From NCBI RefSeq assembly GCF_016808335.1, contig NC_053142.1, positions 51,703,992 through 51,767,991 on the forward strand: a stretch of 64,000 nucleotides of DNA, in the 5' to 3' direction. Under the pieces are notes generated by a model, which was given only the letters and a program-made list of their open reading frames with translations, searched no databases and was not told where the DNA came from. Below, piece by piece: positions 25,490 through 36,182 of this stretch (positions within the stretch are counted from its first letter, which is position 1; the number at the start of each line of letters is the position of its first letter). Source of the DNA: Panicum virgatum. Taxonomy: Eukaryota; Streptophyta; Magnoliopsida; Poales; Poaceae. The translations under genes were made by a program, and so were the position numbers.

Positions 25490-25924
25490 CTCCGCTGCGA
25501 ATACCGCGCCGCCGGGCCCAATCTCATTTCAGATCACGCCGACGGCACGGCGCCACCCCGAGACCCCCCGCGCCTTCCGGCCCGGATCTCGCGCAGCGCC
25601 TGCCCCTAGCACGAAGCGGCCGTACACACTCCCGCCAGAGCCCTCCCTGTTCCAGGGACAGACCCTTCCGCCGCCGCCGCCGCCACTGCCCGGGGGGTGG
25701 GGAGGGCGCCGCCACCACGGCCGTAGCCGGCGCTCCGGGTGACGCGGAGGGGAGGGGCGCGAGAGCGGGGGGTGGAGGGAATGTGGGTGCGCTTTTGGGT
25801 TTGGTGCGCGGTCGAGGTGGAGGGAGAGGGAGGACGGGGAGGGGAAACGGAGCTGTCTGGTTGGGGCCGGGCCGGGCGCTGTGCGGTGGGGTGGGGAAGG
25901 GAGGCAGGCGCAGGAGGAGGAAGA

Positions 25925-25948
25925 CGAGAGAGAGAGAGAGAGAGAGAG
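25925..25948. repeat. (GA)n microsatellite in the KTN80 5' region
   Basis: About 12 GA units lie some 440 bases upstream of the KTN80 start codon. On the transcribed strand this is a CT tract, common in plant 5' UTRs and core promoters. Confidence 0.85.
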
Positions 25949-25949
25949 G

Positions 25950-26534
25950 TGGTTTGGTTCGAAAATTTTCGAATTAACAAAAGCTCGGGGTTGGAGGGCT
26001 CGCCGATTAAAAATGGAGCTGAGGCGTTGGGCAGTGGGGGTATGGAGGTGGAGGTGGATCCTTTCCAGCTCGCTCTGCTCTGCTCTCCTCATGAGAGGGC
26101 AGCCTAGCCATTTCGCTAACCTGAAATTGTTGCTAGTGTCTTTGTATGCAAACTATGGAAACTCCAAACTATGGAACCACCTAACGCATCAATGTGGTAA
26201 ACACGCAACGATAACTTGTTTCTCGGGTTATTAGTTGCGCGCTAAGACTATACACCACCATCAGCAACAATTAGGCAAATGTCTAACCAGATAAGGACAA
26301 ATGTCCTGCACTCGGTTGAACGCAGTGTCCTGTGCAGGGATTCACAAATGCTTCCTTTATGTTCACGGGTGCCATGGCTAGTTTGTTGAATTGTTGTCAA
26401 AGCCTCCAGCACATGTCATCGTTTTTGTTGTGCTCTCCAAGTGTAGGTTGATGCGTAAAGAGAGGATTCTCCCGATCCGTTGAGTGAAGTGGAGGAGAAT
26501 GCACATATATACTTGCGTGCACCTCATCTCGAAG
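25950..26534. other. KTN80 upstream region
   Basis: GC-rich near the gene, then ordinary AT-rich intergenic DNA. It should contain the KTN80 promoter. No TATA box is obvious and no other gene was seen. Confidence 0.4.
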
Positions 26535-26537
26535 TTA

Positions 26538-26880
26538 GGCCCTGTTTAATTCTACGCGTAAAATTTTTTGCGTTGAAATCTTATTAATTTAAAGTATTAA
26601 ATGAAATCTATTTATAAAACTTTTTGTACTGATGGATTGTAAATCGCGAGACGAATCTAATGATGCTAATTAATTCATGATTAATTAATAACTAGCGGAT
26701 GGTTACTGTAGCATCACTGTTGCAAATTATGGATTAAGTAGGCTCATTAGATTCGTCTCGCGATTTACAGCCCATCCATGCAAAAAAAATTGTAAATAGA
26801 CTTCATTTAGTACTCCATGCATGTGTCGAAACATTCGATGTGACGTTTTTTTGGTTTATAGGTGTGATCTAAACAGGGCC
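26538..26880. mobile_element. Tourist-like MITE (343 bp)
   Basis: Terminal inverted repeats GGCCCTGTTTA and TAAACAGGGCC are flanked by the trinucleotide TTA on both sides (26535-26537 and 26881-26883), the target site of PIF/Harbinger-type Tourist elements. The interior has the words 'aatcgcgagacgaatctaat' and, near the other end, its inverse, so the inverted repeat reaches well inside. No coding capacity. Confidence 0.85.
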
Positions 26881-27318
26881 TTAATCATGGTTGTAATTAA
26901 TTTCCAAGTACGCCGACCGTGTAGAGACAGTTTTTTTTAAAAAAAAAGGAGTAGAGAGATGTTTCAGATTAGCCGAAGCTGTGATAGCTAATTATTAAAT
27001 ATGGCCACCAGCTTGGTGACCTCATGATTAGCAGTGGTTCAGTTGGCTTGTCGAGGAAAATGGGATCGCATTCGTGGGGCTCCGGATGAAAGATCCGATA
27101 AAACTGTCTGTTGGCCCGTCTCCTCTCCTTTTTATTCGCTCAGGTCGAAAACGATGCTGATTCGTATCGAAATCCGTTGAGAAGGTAGTGGAGCAGGAGC
27201 GGCAAAAAAACATCGCTGAAGAATGTAAAAATAAAAAAGATAGAAGAAAAGTAGCTGTGGATGAAAAGAAGATACAAAGACCCAACAGATCCCCTCTCAT
27301 CATAACACACTAGTTTCA

Positions 27319-27322
<4 letters not shown>

Positions 27323-27399
<77 letters not shown>
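27323..27399. repeat. (TA)n microsatellite, about 38 units
   Basis: An uninterrupted TA run of about 76 bases. Such tracts are highly length-variable and prone to cruciform formation; the copy number in an assembly may be imprecise. Confidence 0.95.
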
Positions 27400-27404
<5 letters not shown>

Positions 27405-30400
27405 TAAATGTAGCCAATTTCCATAATACCCTTCAAGCCAGCAAAACGTGGCAGAGACTACGGTAGAAGAATATGCTGCCAGAATAATGCATGGCTTGCC
27501 GCCTCTTACTCTAAAAAAATAATAATGCATGGCTTAGCAGCTAGGCGCATTCCTTGCTGTCTTTTAATTAAAAAAATGAGGGGGGAAACGAGCGACGAAG
27601 GAGATGCGAACTGGGTAGCCGTGTGGAAGAGAAGACCGTAGAGGACGCACGATGCGTGTACACGGATCATGGTCGGACCACTACTACTGTTGCAGGAGTA
27701 TTGTATGCATAGGAGCAAGGAGGAGAGAGAGCGATGGTGCGTTGAGATGGGTCCATCCATCCGGCGGGCAAGGCAATTGAGGCCAGCCTGCCTACATCCT
27801 TGTGTTGGTTGCCACTCCCACCTCCATGTCCAGGCGGCGCGGCGGTCGGCCGGGTCCAACTCCCATCCAATCCAATCCAAGCAGCGACGACCTTCCGTTT
27901 CGATGTGGTCGCGGGCGCCCCCCTGTCGTGCTTCTCTGTCCCTTACCGTCCACAGTGGAGGGAGCAAATGAAGAAGCAAATACACTGTTTGACACTGTAG
28001 ATGTACTGTTTGGCACTGTAGACAGAGAGGACGTGGAAAACAAAGAAGGAGTAAATTTGTTCTTGCTCCCTCCGCTGTGGTCAGTCTTACAAATGAGAAT
28101 CCACACATGCTGCCATGAGCCATGCCCACACTGCTTAGCCGCAAGGAGGTACACGCACGCTGCAGGTGGAATCTCGGAAGTCCCGTACTTGTTTACCTCG
28201 GCTGCATTGATTTGATGCACACAGTTGTGGTATGTCCTGTCACCTGCGACACCCGAGATCGCAAATTGTCAGCTTCTGAATCTGATGGTTTACTTATTGC
28301 CACCCATGACCCATTCATTCACCTTGCTGGTAGCAGCTGCTGCCAGCATGGCGCCGTCCCGGACGACTGCTAGTAATAGCATTCGCGCATTTCCTTTTGC
28401 GTTAAAACCAATCAGGCCGACAGATGAGCATGGCCTCGCTTTTCATCTTGCTAATAAAAATCAACTCAACTTTTCTTTTCTTTTTTGAAAGCTTAAAATC
28501 AACTCCACTTTTTTTAAAAAAAAAACAACTCGAGCAACGTGCTGGTATAGGCAGGCGCCCGGTTCTAACTTAATTTGATGTGTCATACTATGTGAGCTTC
28601 AATGCTCGATGGTGATGTCTGGTGGGCTAGACGCTGTCACCGACTGTCTGCTCGGAGCTAGCTGCTGACGTAACAGTACAGGACAAACAATGGCGGACCC
28701 AAAAAAATTTAGGATCCTGGGCCATTTAGATTTAGTAGTGTAAGCTATAAATTATATCTAACATTTATAGTGTATAGGCTGCTATTATATGGATCTAATG
28801 GAAACAAAGTAGGCATGGCCCGGGGTCGCCGGGCCCTGGCCCGCTACTGGGGACAAAGCGTCTCCGTCCAACATACACGACTACGTAACGCCGGCTGCAT
28901 CGTCGATCTGCTCTCTCTCTCTCTCTCTCTCTCTCCGGCTGCATCGCTTCGCCTCCAGCTCCAGCTCCAGGGAAAGAAAAACAGCAGCAGCCCTGACCCT
29001 AACGGCCTGACGCAGAAAAGCGACCGGCAAGTACAACGACCTCAGGGGACGCGCAGGTATCCTGCCGCCGGAGCTGCAGCATCAGCGAGCTGATCTATGC
29101 ATAGTCTGGAGCGAGATCGAAAGGGAAAGGCAACCGGGCGTTGGGAGTACACGGACATGAAAAAGTTGAGAACATGAGCATCAAGTAGTAATAAGCACAC
29201 AAATGGACATCAGAAAGCTGAGAATATGAGCATCAAGTAGTAGCTAACACAAGTACCAGCGGCAGCAGGCAGTTGTTGCAAGTAAAATGGAATACCAGCA
29301 GAGGATGAGGCGTCGTCGTCTCAAGTCTCAACGGAGAGGGAGGGAGGGAATGCATTGCAGGGGCCGCCCATCCGGGACCAATGATGCGTGCGTGCCAAGT
29401 GCCATCATCCAATTCCATCCTTTAACAGATGGGAGTTGCTGGCTGCATAATGCACGCAGCAGCCGCCACATGCCGATGCCGATGCCGATGCCGATGCCGA
29501 TGATTGTGTGCGCGCTCTCAGCTCCGCTCCCAATCTCCCATGTGACGGTGACGGAGCTCCCACTCCCACCCAAACACAAAATCGCTGCCGCTGGCCAGGC
29601 CAAGGCTAATCCGGCAGAAATCACAAGTCATGCACCTGGCCACTGCACACATGCATGCTATCAGAAAGTTCAGGACACAATGTGACCGTACTCTCTGCAG
29701 AGTCCTACAATACTGGCTGCTGCTGCTGCCAGCAACAGCATAGACGAACGAGCACGCGCGTGTCGTGTGTCGGTGCGGCGTCCTTTGAAAACGAGGAGCA
29801 GAGCAGTACTAGTAGCGACGCCGCGGATTGCAACCAGCGAACGACCGGCCAGAAAAGAAGCAAGCAGCCGGAGGAGGAGGAGGCCGGAGCGACGGCGACG
29901 CGTCCACCGGGCACCTGCACGGGGTGCTCTGCTCTCACGGCGCATCGGATTCCGTGACGCCGACGCGCCACCGGCCGCCCGGTGCGGTCGCGACGAGGAT
30001 CCTCCTCCTGTTCCCGTCGCCTTTGACCGGCCGGGCCGGCGAGGCCCACCTACCAGCGCTAGCAGCAGCTTCCTTCCTGCTTTCGGTGTGGACACTGTGG
30101 ATGATCGGTGGATGGATGCACTGCACGTACGGGCAGAGCCGGCGGCTGCCTGAAATTGAATTGGCGCACCGGGCTCGGAGGGCAGGCAGGGGCGCCGAAA
30201 GGCAACGGTCCCCTCTCGGTCCCGGCCCGGGGGGTGCTGCGAGGGCGCCTCACCGGCACCTACTTGTTGACCCCGCGCGTGACGTTCATAAATTCTAGGC
30301 GCGCCGGGCAACGATTTGTGGGCAGCGCGCAGCGGGAGCAGCCGCGCCCGCGTACGAGGAGGCAGCCAGGCGCCCGCATTGGGTGCCAACTTGTCGCCAA

Positions 30401-30790
30401 ACCTCGCACATGGCCGCCAATCCATACGGCCAGGGCACGGCAGCACGGGAACTTCGATTCGATACACAAAACTAGATTGCCGTTGGGGTGCGGCGCTACA
30501 CAAGTTGACTGGGCATGTAAACAACTGCAAAAACGGGCAGGCTGACCGCCATTGCCCCCCGGGGTCATCCTAGACAACTCAAGACTCTCAACTCATGAAT
30601 CTTCTGAAATCTCAAGCTACTGCCATCGGTTACGGCCAGTACAGCCGCGTGTAGCTAAGCTGCTACACGACCACCACATCCTAACTTTGCCAAGCTACAG
30701 AATACAGAACTAAGCTATTGACTGCAACTGGCAACATAATTATACACACACCGTGTACGTGAGATGTCTGGATATCAGTCGAGGGGTCTC
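27400..30790. other. Intergenic region between KTN80 and HBS1
   Basis: No gene can be supported. It holds a (TC)n run at about 28911-28936, a five-copy GCCGAT hexamer repeat at about 29471-29502, and a GC-rich patch at 29700-30540 with long open frames on both strands. None of those frames shows a domain, and they are probably open because of composition. 'ggcggacccaaaaaaattta' near 28692 resembles a decayed repeat edge. Confidence 0.5.
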
Positions 30791-33700
30791 TTAAGCCTCG
30801 TCCAGAATTCGGGTCACAATGCCCACTGCAACGGTGTTGCCGCGAGACCGCAGGAACACTCGACCAAGGGCCTTCAGAGCTGAGAACTCTTCCACGCAGA
30901 CTTCCTTGTCCAGCTTTACCTGAAACACAAACATCAAAATTACAAAAAAAAACAGTAATAAAATCTCTTACTTCAACTGTAGCAACAATGTTTTGACTAC
31001 ATGCGACGCAAGCTTACTTCAACTACAGCAGCCTGCCTCGTGGTGAGCAAGCGTGGCATTTTCTTTGAGGCCTTGCCGGTCTTCTGGTCCAACAACGACA
31101 GTATTTTAACCAAGCTTGCAGACACCCTCGCATGATGTATGTGCAGTTCAAACTGGAATAATTTTGATCGAAACCATATGTCAGATGATCATTATTAAAG
31201 GTAAACTTGATGTTTGTTATCCACTCCGTGGTGCTGCTCCACTAACCTGCAGGCCAACCAGTATTGGTGTGGTGATTTCTAGAACCAAAATTTTCAGCTC
31301 CAAGCGAGAAGCAACGTGCACGGGGAAATCTGGATGGCATATAACTCCACCTGACACTAGGTGACTAGGGTCCATCCCTTGCAGACCAACAGCAATGTTG
31401 TCCCCGGCTCTTGCCAAGTTGCAACTAGAGGAATCCCGCTCGATGGTTTTAACTGTAGCCAAGTCTCCGGATGGCATGACAAGAACCTGGCAACAGAATA
31501 TTGAAGATAAAAGATAACAACTTAAGCAGGTTGTAAATAAAGCAAGCGAAATGCAGATACCATATCTGTTTAACAGGTAATTATCAGACATGACAGGAAC
31601 GGAATGAAGTGGATAACTATAATGTGATGTACAATCATAGGGAAATCTTTTGCACAGCAAGTGATAGCAAGCATTACAATTTACAAATCAAAGCTCATAC
31701 TTTGCCACGAATAACATCAGAATGGTACCTTAGAACCAGTTCGGATTCCCCCAGCCTCAACTTTACCACAAAATGCCATCTGTCCCAGTGTGATAGATGC
31801 AATAACATCACAGATTGGAAGGCGTAGTGGCCTTGAAACATCACGTTGAGGAGGAGGCAATGAGTCAATGGATTTTAGCAGACAATTTCCATTGTACCTG
31901 ACATTGAGCATCAAATAAAATGATAATCAACTAAAAAGTCCACGAAAACAAGTGAAGCGTAAATAGGCCCACCAGTAGAAATGTCTTACCATGACAAAAG
32001 ACGAGAATCTGAGGCAGTGGTCATTAAGTTTTCGTTCGCCATTGCACTCAAAGGAACCCAGGTGATTGAAGAGTCTTTGAACCCACATGATCGAAGAAAG
32101 ATTCCAAGTTGCGATTTAACAAAATTAAACCGGTCTTTCGAATATTCCACCATATCCATCTTATTAACAGCAACTATCAAGTTCTCAACACCAAAGCTCC
32201 TAATAAGTTGTGAGTGCTCCTTTGTCTGACCAATCCCATTAACACCCATGCCTGCTTCAAATGAGCCTATGGATGCATCAACAACTAGGACAGCTGCATC
32301 AGCTTGTGTAGCACCAGATATCATATTAGGAACAAAATCTTTATGACCAGGGGAGTCGAGCAAAACTACATGGTATTTTTCAGTGTCAAAGTATTTCACA
32401 GCCACAGTCATTGTAATTCCACGCTCCCTCTCATCAGGGCCCTCATCCATGGCCCAAGCATATGCAAATGATCCTTTCCCCTGATAAAGAAGCATTTTAA
32501 CAATATAAGCAGCTATTGCAGGCTGAGATGCGCTAGCAACCCGAATAACAGAACTGACCTTTTCTTTAGCTTCTTTCTCATATTTATGCATTTGCTTTTT
32601 TGAAATCAATCCCAGAGCATGTAGTAATCGACCGCATAAAGTTGATTTCCCAGAATCAACATGACCAACCTAGCATAACATTTTCTGACAGGCTTAGAGC
32701 AGAACAAATGAAATATCTGTATGTAAACGATTGAAAAGAAAATATGCAATTGTTGCTTACAACGGCAAGATTTATTTGTCTACGTATTTCTTGATCGTCA
32801 CTCTGGAGCATCCATGGTTCTGGCTTGTACTCTGAAATAGAAGCTGGTTTCTTAATCTTGGGTTTACTGCTCTTCGGCTTGCTCTCCAAACTCAAATGCT
32901 GTAGCTCATGGTCCAAAATAGGAGTTACATGTTGATTACTGGAAAGAACACTGCTACTAGTTCCGCCAAGTTTATCCACCCCAGCTGATGTACTTGGATC
33001 CATACTTGTATCCTTTTCAGTTTGAAGAATACCACTATCCATTAACTTCTTTCCGGTGGCATCAACTGAATCTTTTATTTGAACCTCTGTATCAATTGGT
33101 ATAAATTAATATACAACAATAGAACGATATACATAACAAAAGATTCAGACAGTCTTCACTTTAACCAAAAAAGAAAGAAAAACAGCCTGGAAGCTCTAAC
33201 ATATTACACGTTAGTGCTTATAGCAATTTCTCAAGGGAGCAAGAAAACAAAGAGGCAAGAGATATTATGCCACGGGCCAGTTCATGGTTCACTATCATAT
33301 TGACACCAATATGCCCTCTGTCTGACCATACTCGTTCTTCAGCTACATATAAGCTAATCAAATCCAAATTAACTAGGAGAAATCCACATGACTTCAAAAT
33401 AAAAGATGAAAAGAAAGGGATCTGCACTAGATTAAATGTACATGCATTTTCAGTAGTCAGTCCTGTAAATGGAGGGAACAGCAGGGCAACAAGTACCTTT
33501 TCTAAGATTTATTGATGATTTTAAGCCTGTAGTAACCATGTCATCAGGAGATGGCGTATCAAACTTGAAGGGCACTGTCAATATCAACATAATGCAGTCA
33601 TGTTCCAGGTAATATACTCTGAAAACAAATTGGCAAATGAAACAGATATGTGGTGGGCAGTAAGGAAAAAAAAAAGACTGTATGAACACACACCATAGAA

Positions 33701-34503
33701 CTACTACGTATTGGACCCCTTAGGAACAACAAACAAGTCAATACAACATAGATTTGTCCAAATTATAAGGGACAGGAACTCAAGATAGACCTAGATAAAG
33801 CACATTTCAATGCTGATATACTGGACTCTTATAAGCTCAAAAAAAGGGCGTACCCAGTGCCGTAGGCTTCCCGCACTGTGCGGGGTCTGGGGAAGGGTTG
33901 TTTTTAAGCTCAATCCACAAATTTATTTATTGCTAGTTTATAAGCTCAATCCGCAACTCTTATATGCAATAAGAATTTGGTTTACATATTTCACTAAGAA
34001 AACTAACTTACACAAAGTAGAACTGCTGAGTGTAGCCGTAGCAATGTAGCGTACCTATGTTACTGTGGCGCTTTTTGCTGGGCATGTATGTCTTATGCAG
34101 AGCATCCATGGTAGCTTGCTTATTCTCTGTTGCATTTGTATTCTCTTGGGAGCCATCAGAGAAAATAATAGCCTTTGACTTTGTATTAGATGTTGTAAAA
34201 AGAGATCTTGCCAGTACAGATACTCCAGAATATTTGTTTCTGCGCTTAGCTAGAGTTCAGGAGGGAAAGTAACTAAATTAACAGGCTAGAAGGAAGTAAT
34301 TATACTACATCACAGTAGCAGAACATAATGTAAAACATTATTATATACCTCCAGCTTCAGCTTCACTGGTATTATTGAAATACAGCGACAGATCACGAAG
34401 TACACCGCATAGCTCACAGGATAAATTACCCGTATCATTTTCATGAGTGCAAATTGAGCATTGCCACATCCCAGGATCTGTAAAGGGCTTCTCAAGATCA
34501 GAC
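30791..34503 (-). CDS. HBS1: HBS1-type translational GTPase (EF-1alpha-like), 5' end unresolved
   Basis: HBS1 partners Pelota/Dom34 to rescue stalled ribosomes in no-go and non-stop mRNA decay in the cytosol. Exons, right to left: 34349-34503, 34055-34249, 33497-33574, 32761-33086, 32559-32669, 31990-32480, 31729-31897, 31247-31486, 31018-31152, 30791-30919. Phases agree and give 675 codons. First comes a RanBP-type zinc finger (WQCSIC...CELC), then a low-complexity linker with 'PFKFDTPSPDDMV', a motif shared by HBS1 proteins. The GTPase follows with G1 GHVDSGKST, G3 DSPGH and G4 NKMD, then EF-Tu domains 2 and 3 ending 'GRVFLRSRGNTVAVGIVTRI'. The exon starting at 34503 begins in mid-codon, so an upstream exon is expected, but the acidic N-terminus usual for plant HBS1 was not found. 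A start at the in-frame MWQCSIC in this exon would give 664 aa. In Arabidopsis the same locus also makes a SKI7-like splice form; whether that holds here is unknown. Confidence 0.9.
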
Positions 34504-35350
34504 CTGTTATCTAACATGGGAACAAACTAAAGAGTAGTTAGTGAGTAATTAGCAACCTTCGGAATGGCATTGAATAAATAGTTCCTGTGGTTCTGAAAAA
34601 ATTGGAGCCCATCATGTTAATTTAGCAAGTGACAGCTGTGAACTTACCATCTCTTATGCCCAGACCTGTTGCAGCAGTACTATATCTGTGGCTGCCACTC
34701 CTTCCACATGTATCTTCGAGTCTGGGTTCATACCAAACATGTAAGGCTTTTGGTAAACACATAAGAAAATTTTGATGGGTGGAAAGAGGTAAACAGTAGA
34801 CTCATGGATGATTCCCTCCAGGGGCCAAATCAGCACCATAGATTACAGAAAGTGGGTGAGAAGAGCATATAAACTGGAGACTTAGATCGAATAAAACATT
34901 AGCATCATTCTCTTTCAGATCAAGCATAGGAATAGCTGCTATAGGCCCCGGAAATTGAAAGCTATTGGACACTGAGACAGAATCAAATGAGAGTGTGATT
35001 CAGAGGGGAACACCTAACCAGCATCAGAGCTCCCGAACCAGATAAACCAAAACATCCTAAGCAAACAAACTGCGGCGAATGCGTTCTGTTGCATCCAGAG
35101 CTGAAACCTAATTCGGCACAGCGCCCCTGGAGTTCCAGAAACCACCCCGATCGCGCAATTGACAGTGTGAATCCGTGTGTATACAAATTCCAAATTCCCA
35201 GCTACATTATACGGCGAACCAACTATGCAGCGACGGCTCCCGAATCCATACAATCACGGTTGCCCGAAGGAAAGCATCGATAAATCAGAAACCAACGCGC
35301 TTACCTTACCGAGTGTGTCCGACTTCAATCGGCCCGGATCCCAACAGACA
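34504..35350 (-). other. HBS1 leader and first introns, coding start not resolved
   Basis: A splice donor 'ggtaag|gtaagc' near 35300 ends a likely first non-coding exon. A short exon near 34650-34680 with donor 'gatg|gtaag' could join in phase to the zinc-finger exon, encoding YCCNRSGHKRW before SDLEK, if the 'atatag' acceptor is used. It has no ATG. A 42-codon ATG frame beginning MLDLKENDANVLFDLS lies near 34800-34925, of unknown meaning. Confidence 0.45.
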
Positions 35351-35516
35351 CGGAAGCTCTAAAGCGCGCGCTCACGCGAACTCAATCGAATCGAGGAGAT
35401 GGCTTTGTTGTTCTCTGCGGGGGATGCGTCTGGACACAAGCAAAGGGGAGCGTGGGGAGAGAAGCAGGAAACAGCGCCATGTAGGAAGGGAAGGAAACGG
35501 CGACTGGTGTTGATCT

Positions 35517-35518
<2 letters not shown>

Positions 35519-35575
<57 letters not shown>
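35519..35575. repeat. (CT)n microsatellite upstream of HBS1
   Basis: About 28 CT units immediately upstream of the predicted HBS1 leader. On the transcribed strand this is a GA tract, a common element of plant core promoters. Confidence 0.9.
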
Positions 35576-35577
<2 letters not shown>

Positions 35578-35743
35578 TTTTGCTCCTAGAGCCAATCGAT
35601 TCGTATCGGGCCGGCCCACCTTATTCTGTCGACAGTTGGTCCTTCGGCCCGTCGCTACTCTTTGCTTGGGAGGCACATACAGCAAAGCCCGTTCGTACGG
35701 TTTGGCCCATGGAGGCACGCTTTCTTTCAATGTTGGTGTTGGT

Positions 35744-36172
35744 GAGAACATCTCCGGTATTACGAGCGGGTTAGGTGTTCCCCTGTTATTAACTTTAATT
35801 ATACTTAAATTTGCGCATCCAAAATTCTAATAAAAATATGAATGGATAGAGTATGTAAGCATCTACCATCATGCAAAATTTGATTTGAAACTGATTGTAC
35901 AATGAGAAAAAAGAGAAATCAGCCTATGAATAGTAGTGGGTTAAGGGGTTTGAGATGAACATTTGAACCTGCAACTATTTCAGTATAAGTTTCTCTTTTT
36001 TGTTTCTTCTTGTACAAATTTTTGTTCAACTTCAAACTTTGCATGATGATAGATGCTTGCGTGCTCTATCCATTTATATTTTTGTTAGAATTTTAGATAC
36101 ACAAATTTAAGTGTAATTAAAATTGGCAATACGGTAACACTCTAATCCGGTGGTAACACCATATACGTTCTC
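35744..36172. mobile_element. Mutator-type MITE with long terminal inverted repeats (429 bp)
   Basis: The element begins GAGAAC and ends GTTCTC, and its two halves are inverted copies over at least 150 bases each (for example 'aattctaataaaaatatgaa' on the left and its inverse on the right). It is flanked by the 10-bp direct repeat TGGTGTTGGT (35734-35743 and 36173-36182). GAGA-like ends with a 9-10 bp duplication fit Mutator-like elements. No coding capacity. It lies about 400 bp upstream of the HBS1 leader. Confidence 0.85.
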
Positions 36173-36182
36173 TGGTGTTGGT

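Noticed and set aside
25529..26107. Open frames on both strands upstream of KTN80
   Set aside because: GC-rich leader and promoter DNA with a GA microsatellite; low-complexity translations.
29670..30530. 286-codon open frame on the minus strand between KTN80 and HBS1
   Set aside because: The opposite strand and other frames are open as well, composition is GC-rich, and there is no domain, start context or splice support.
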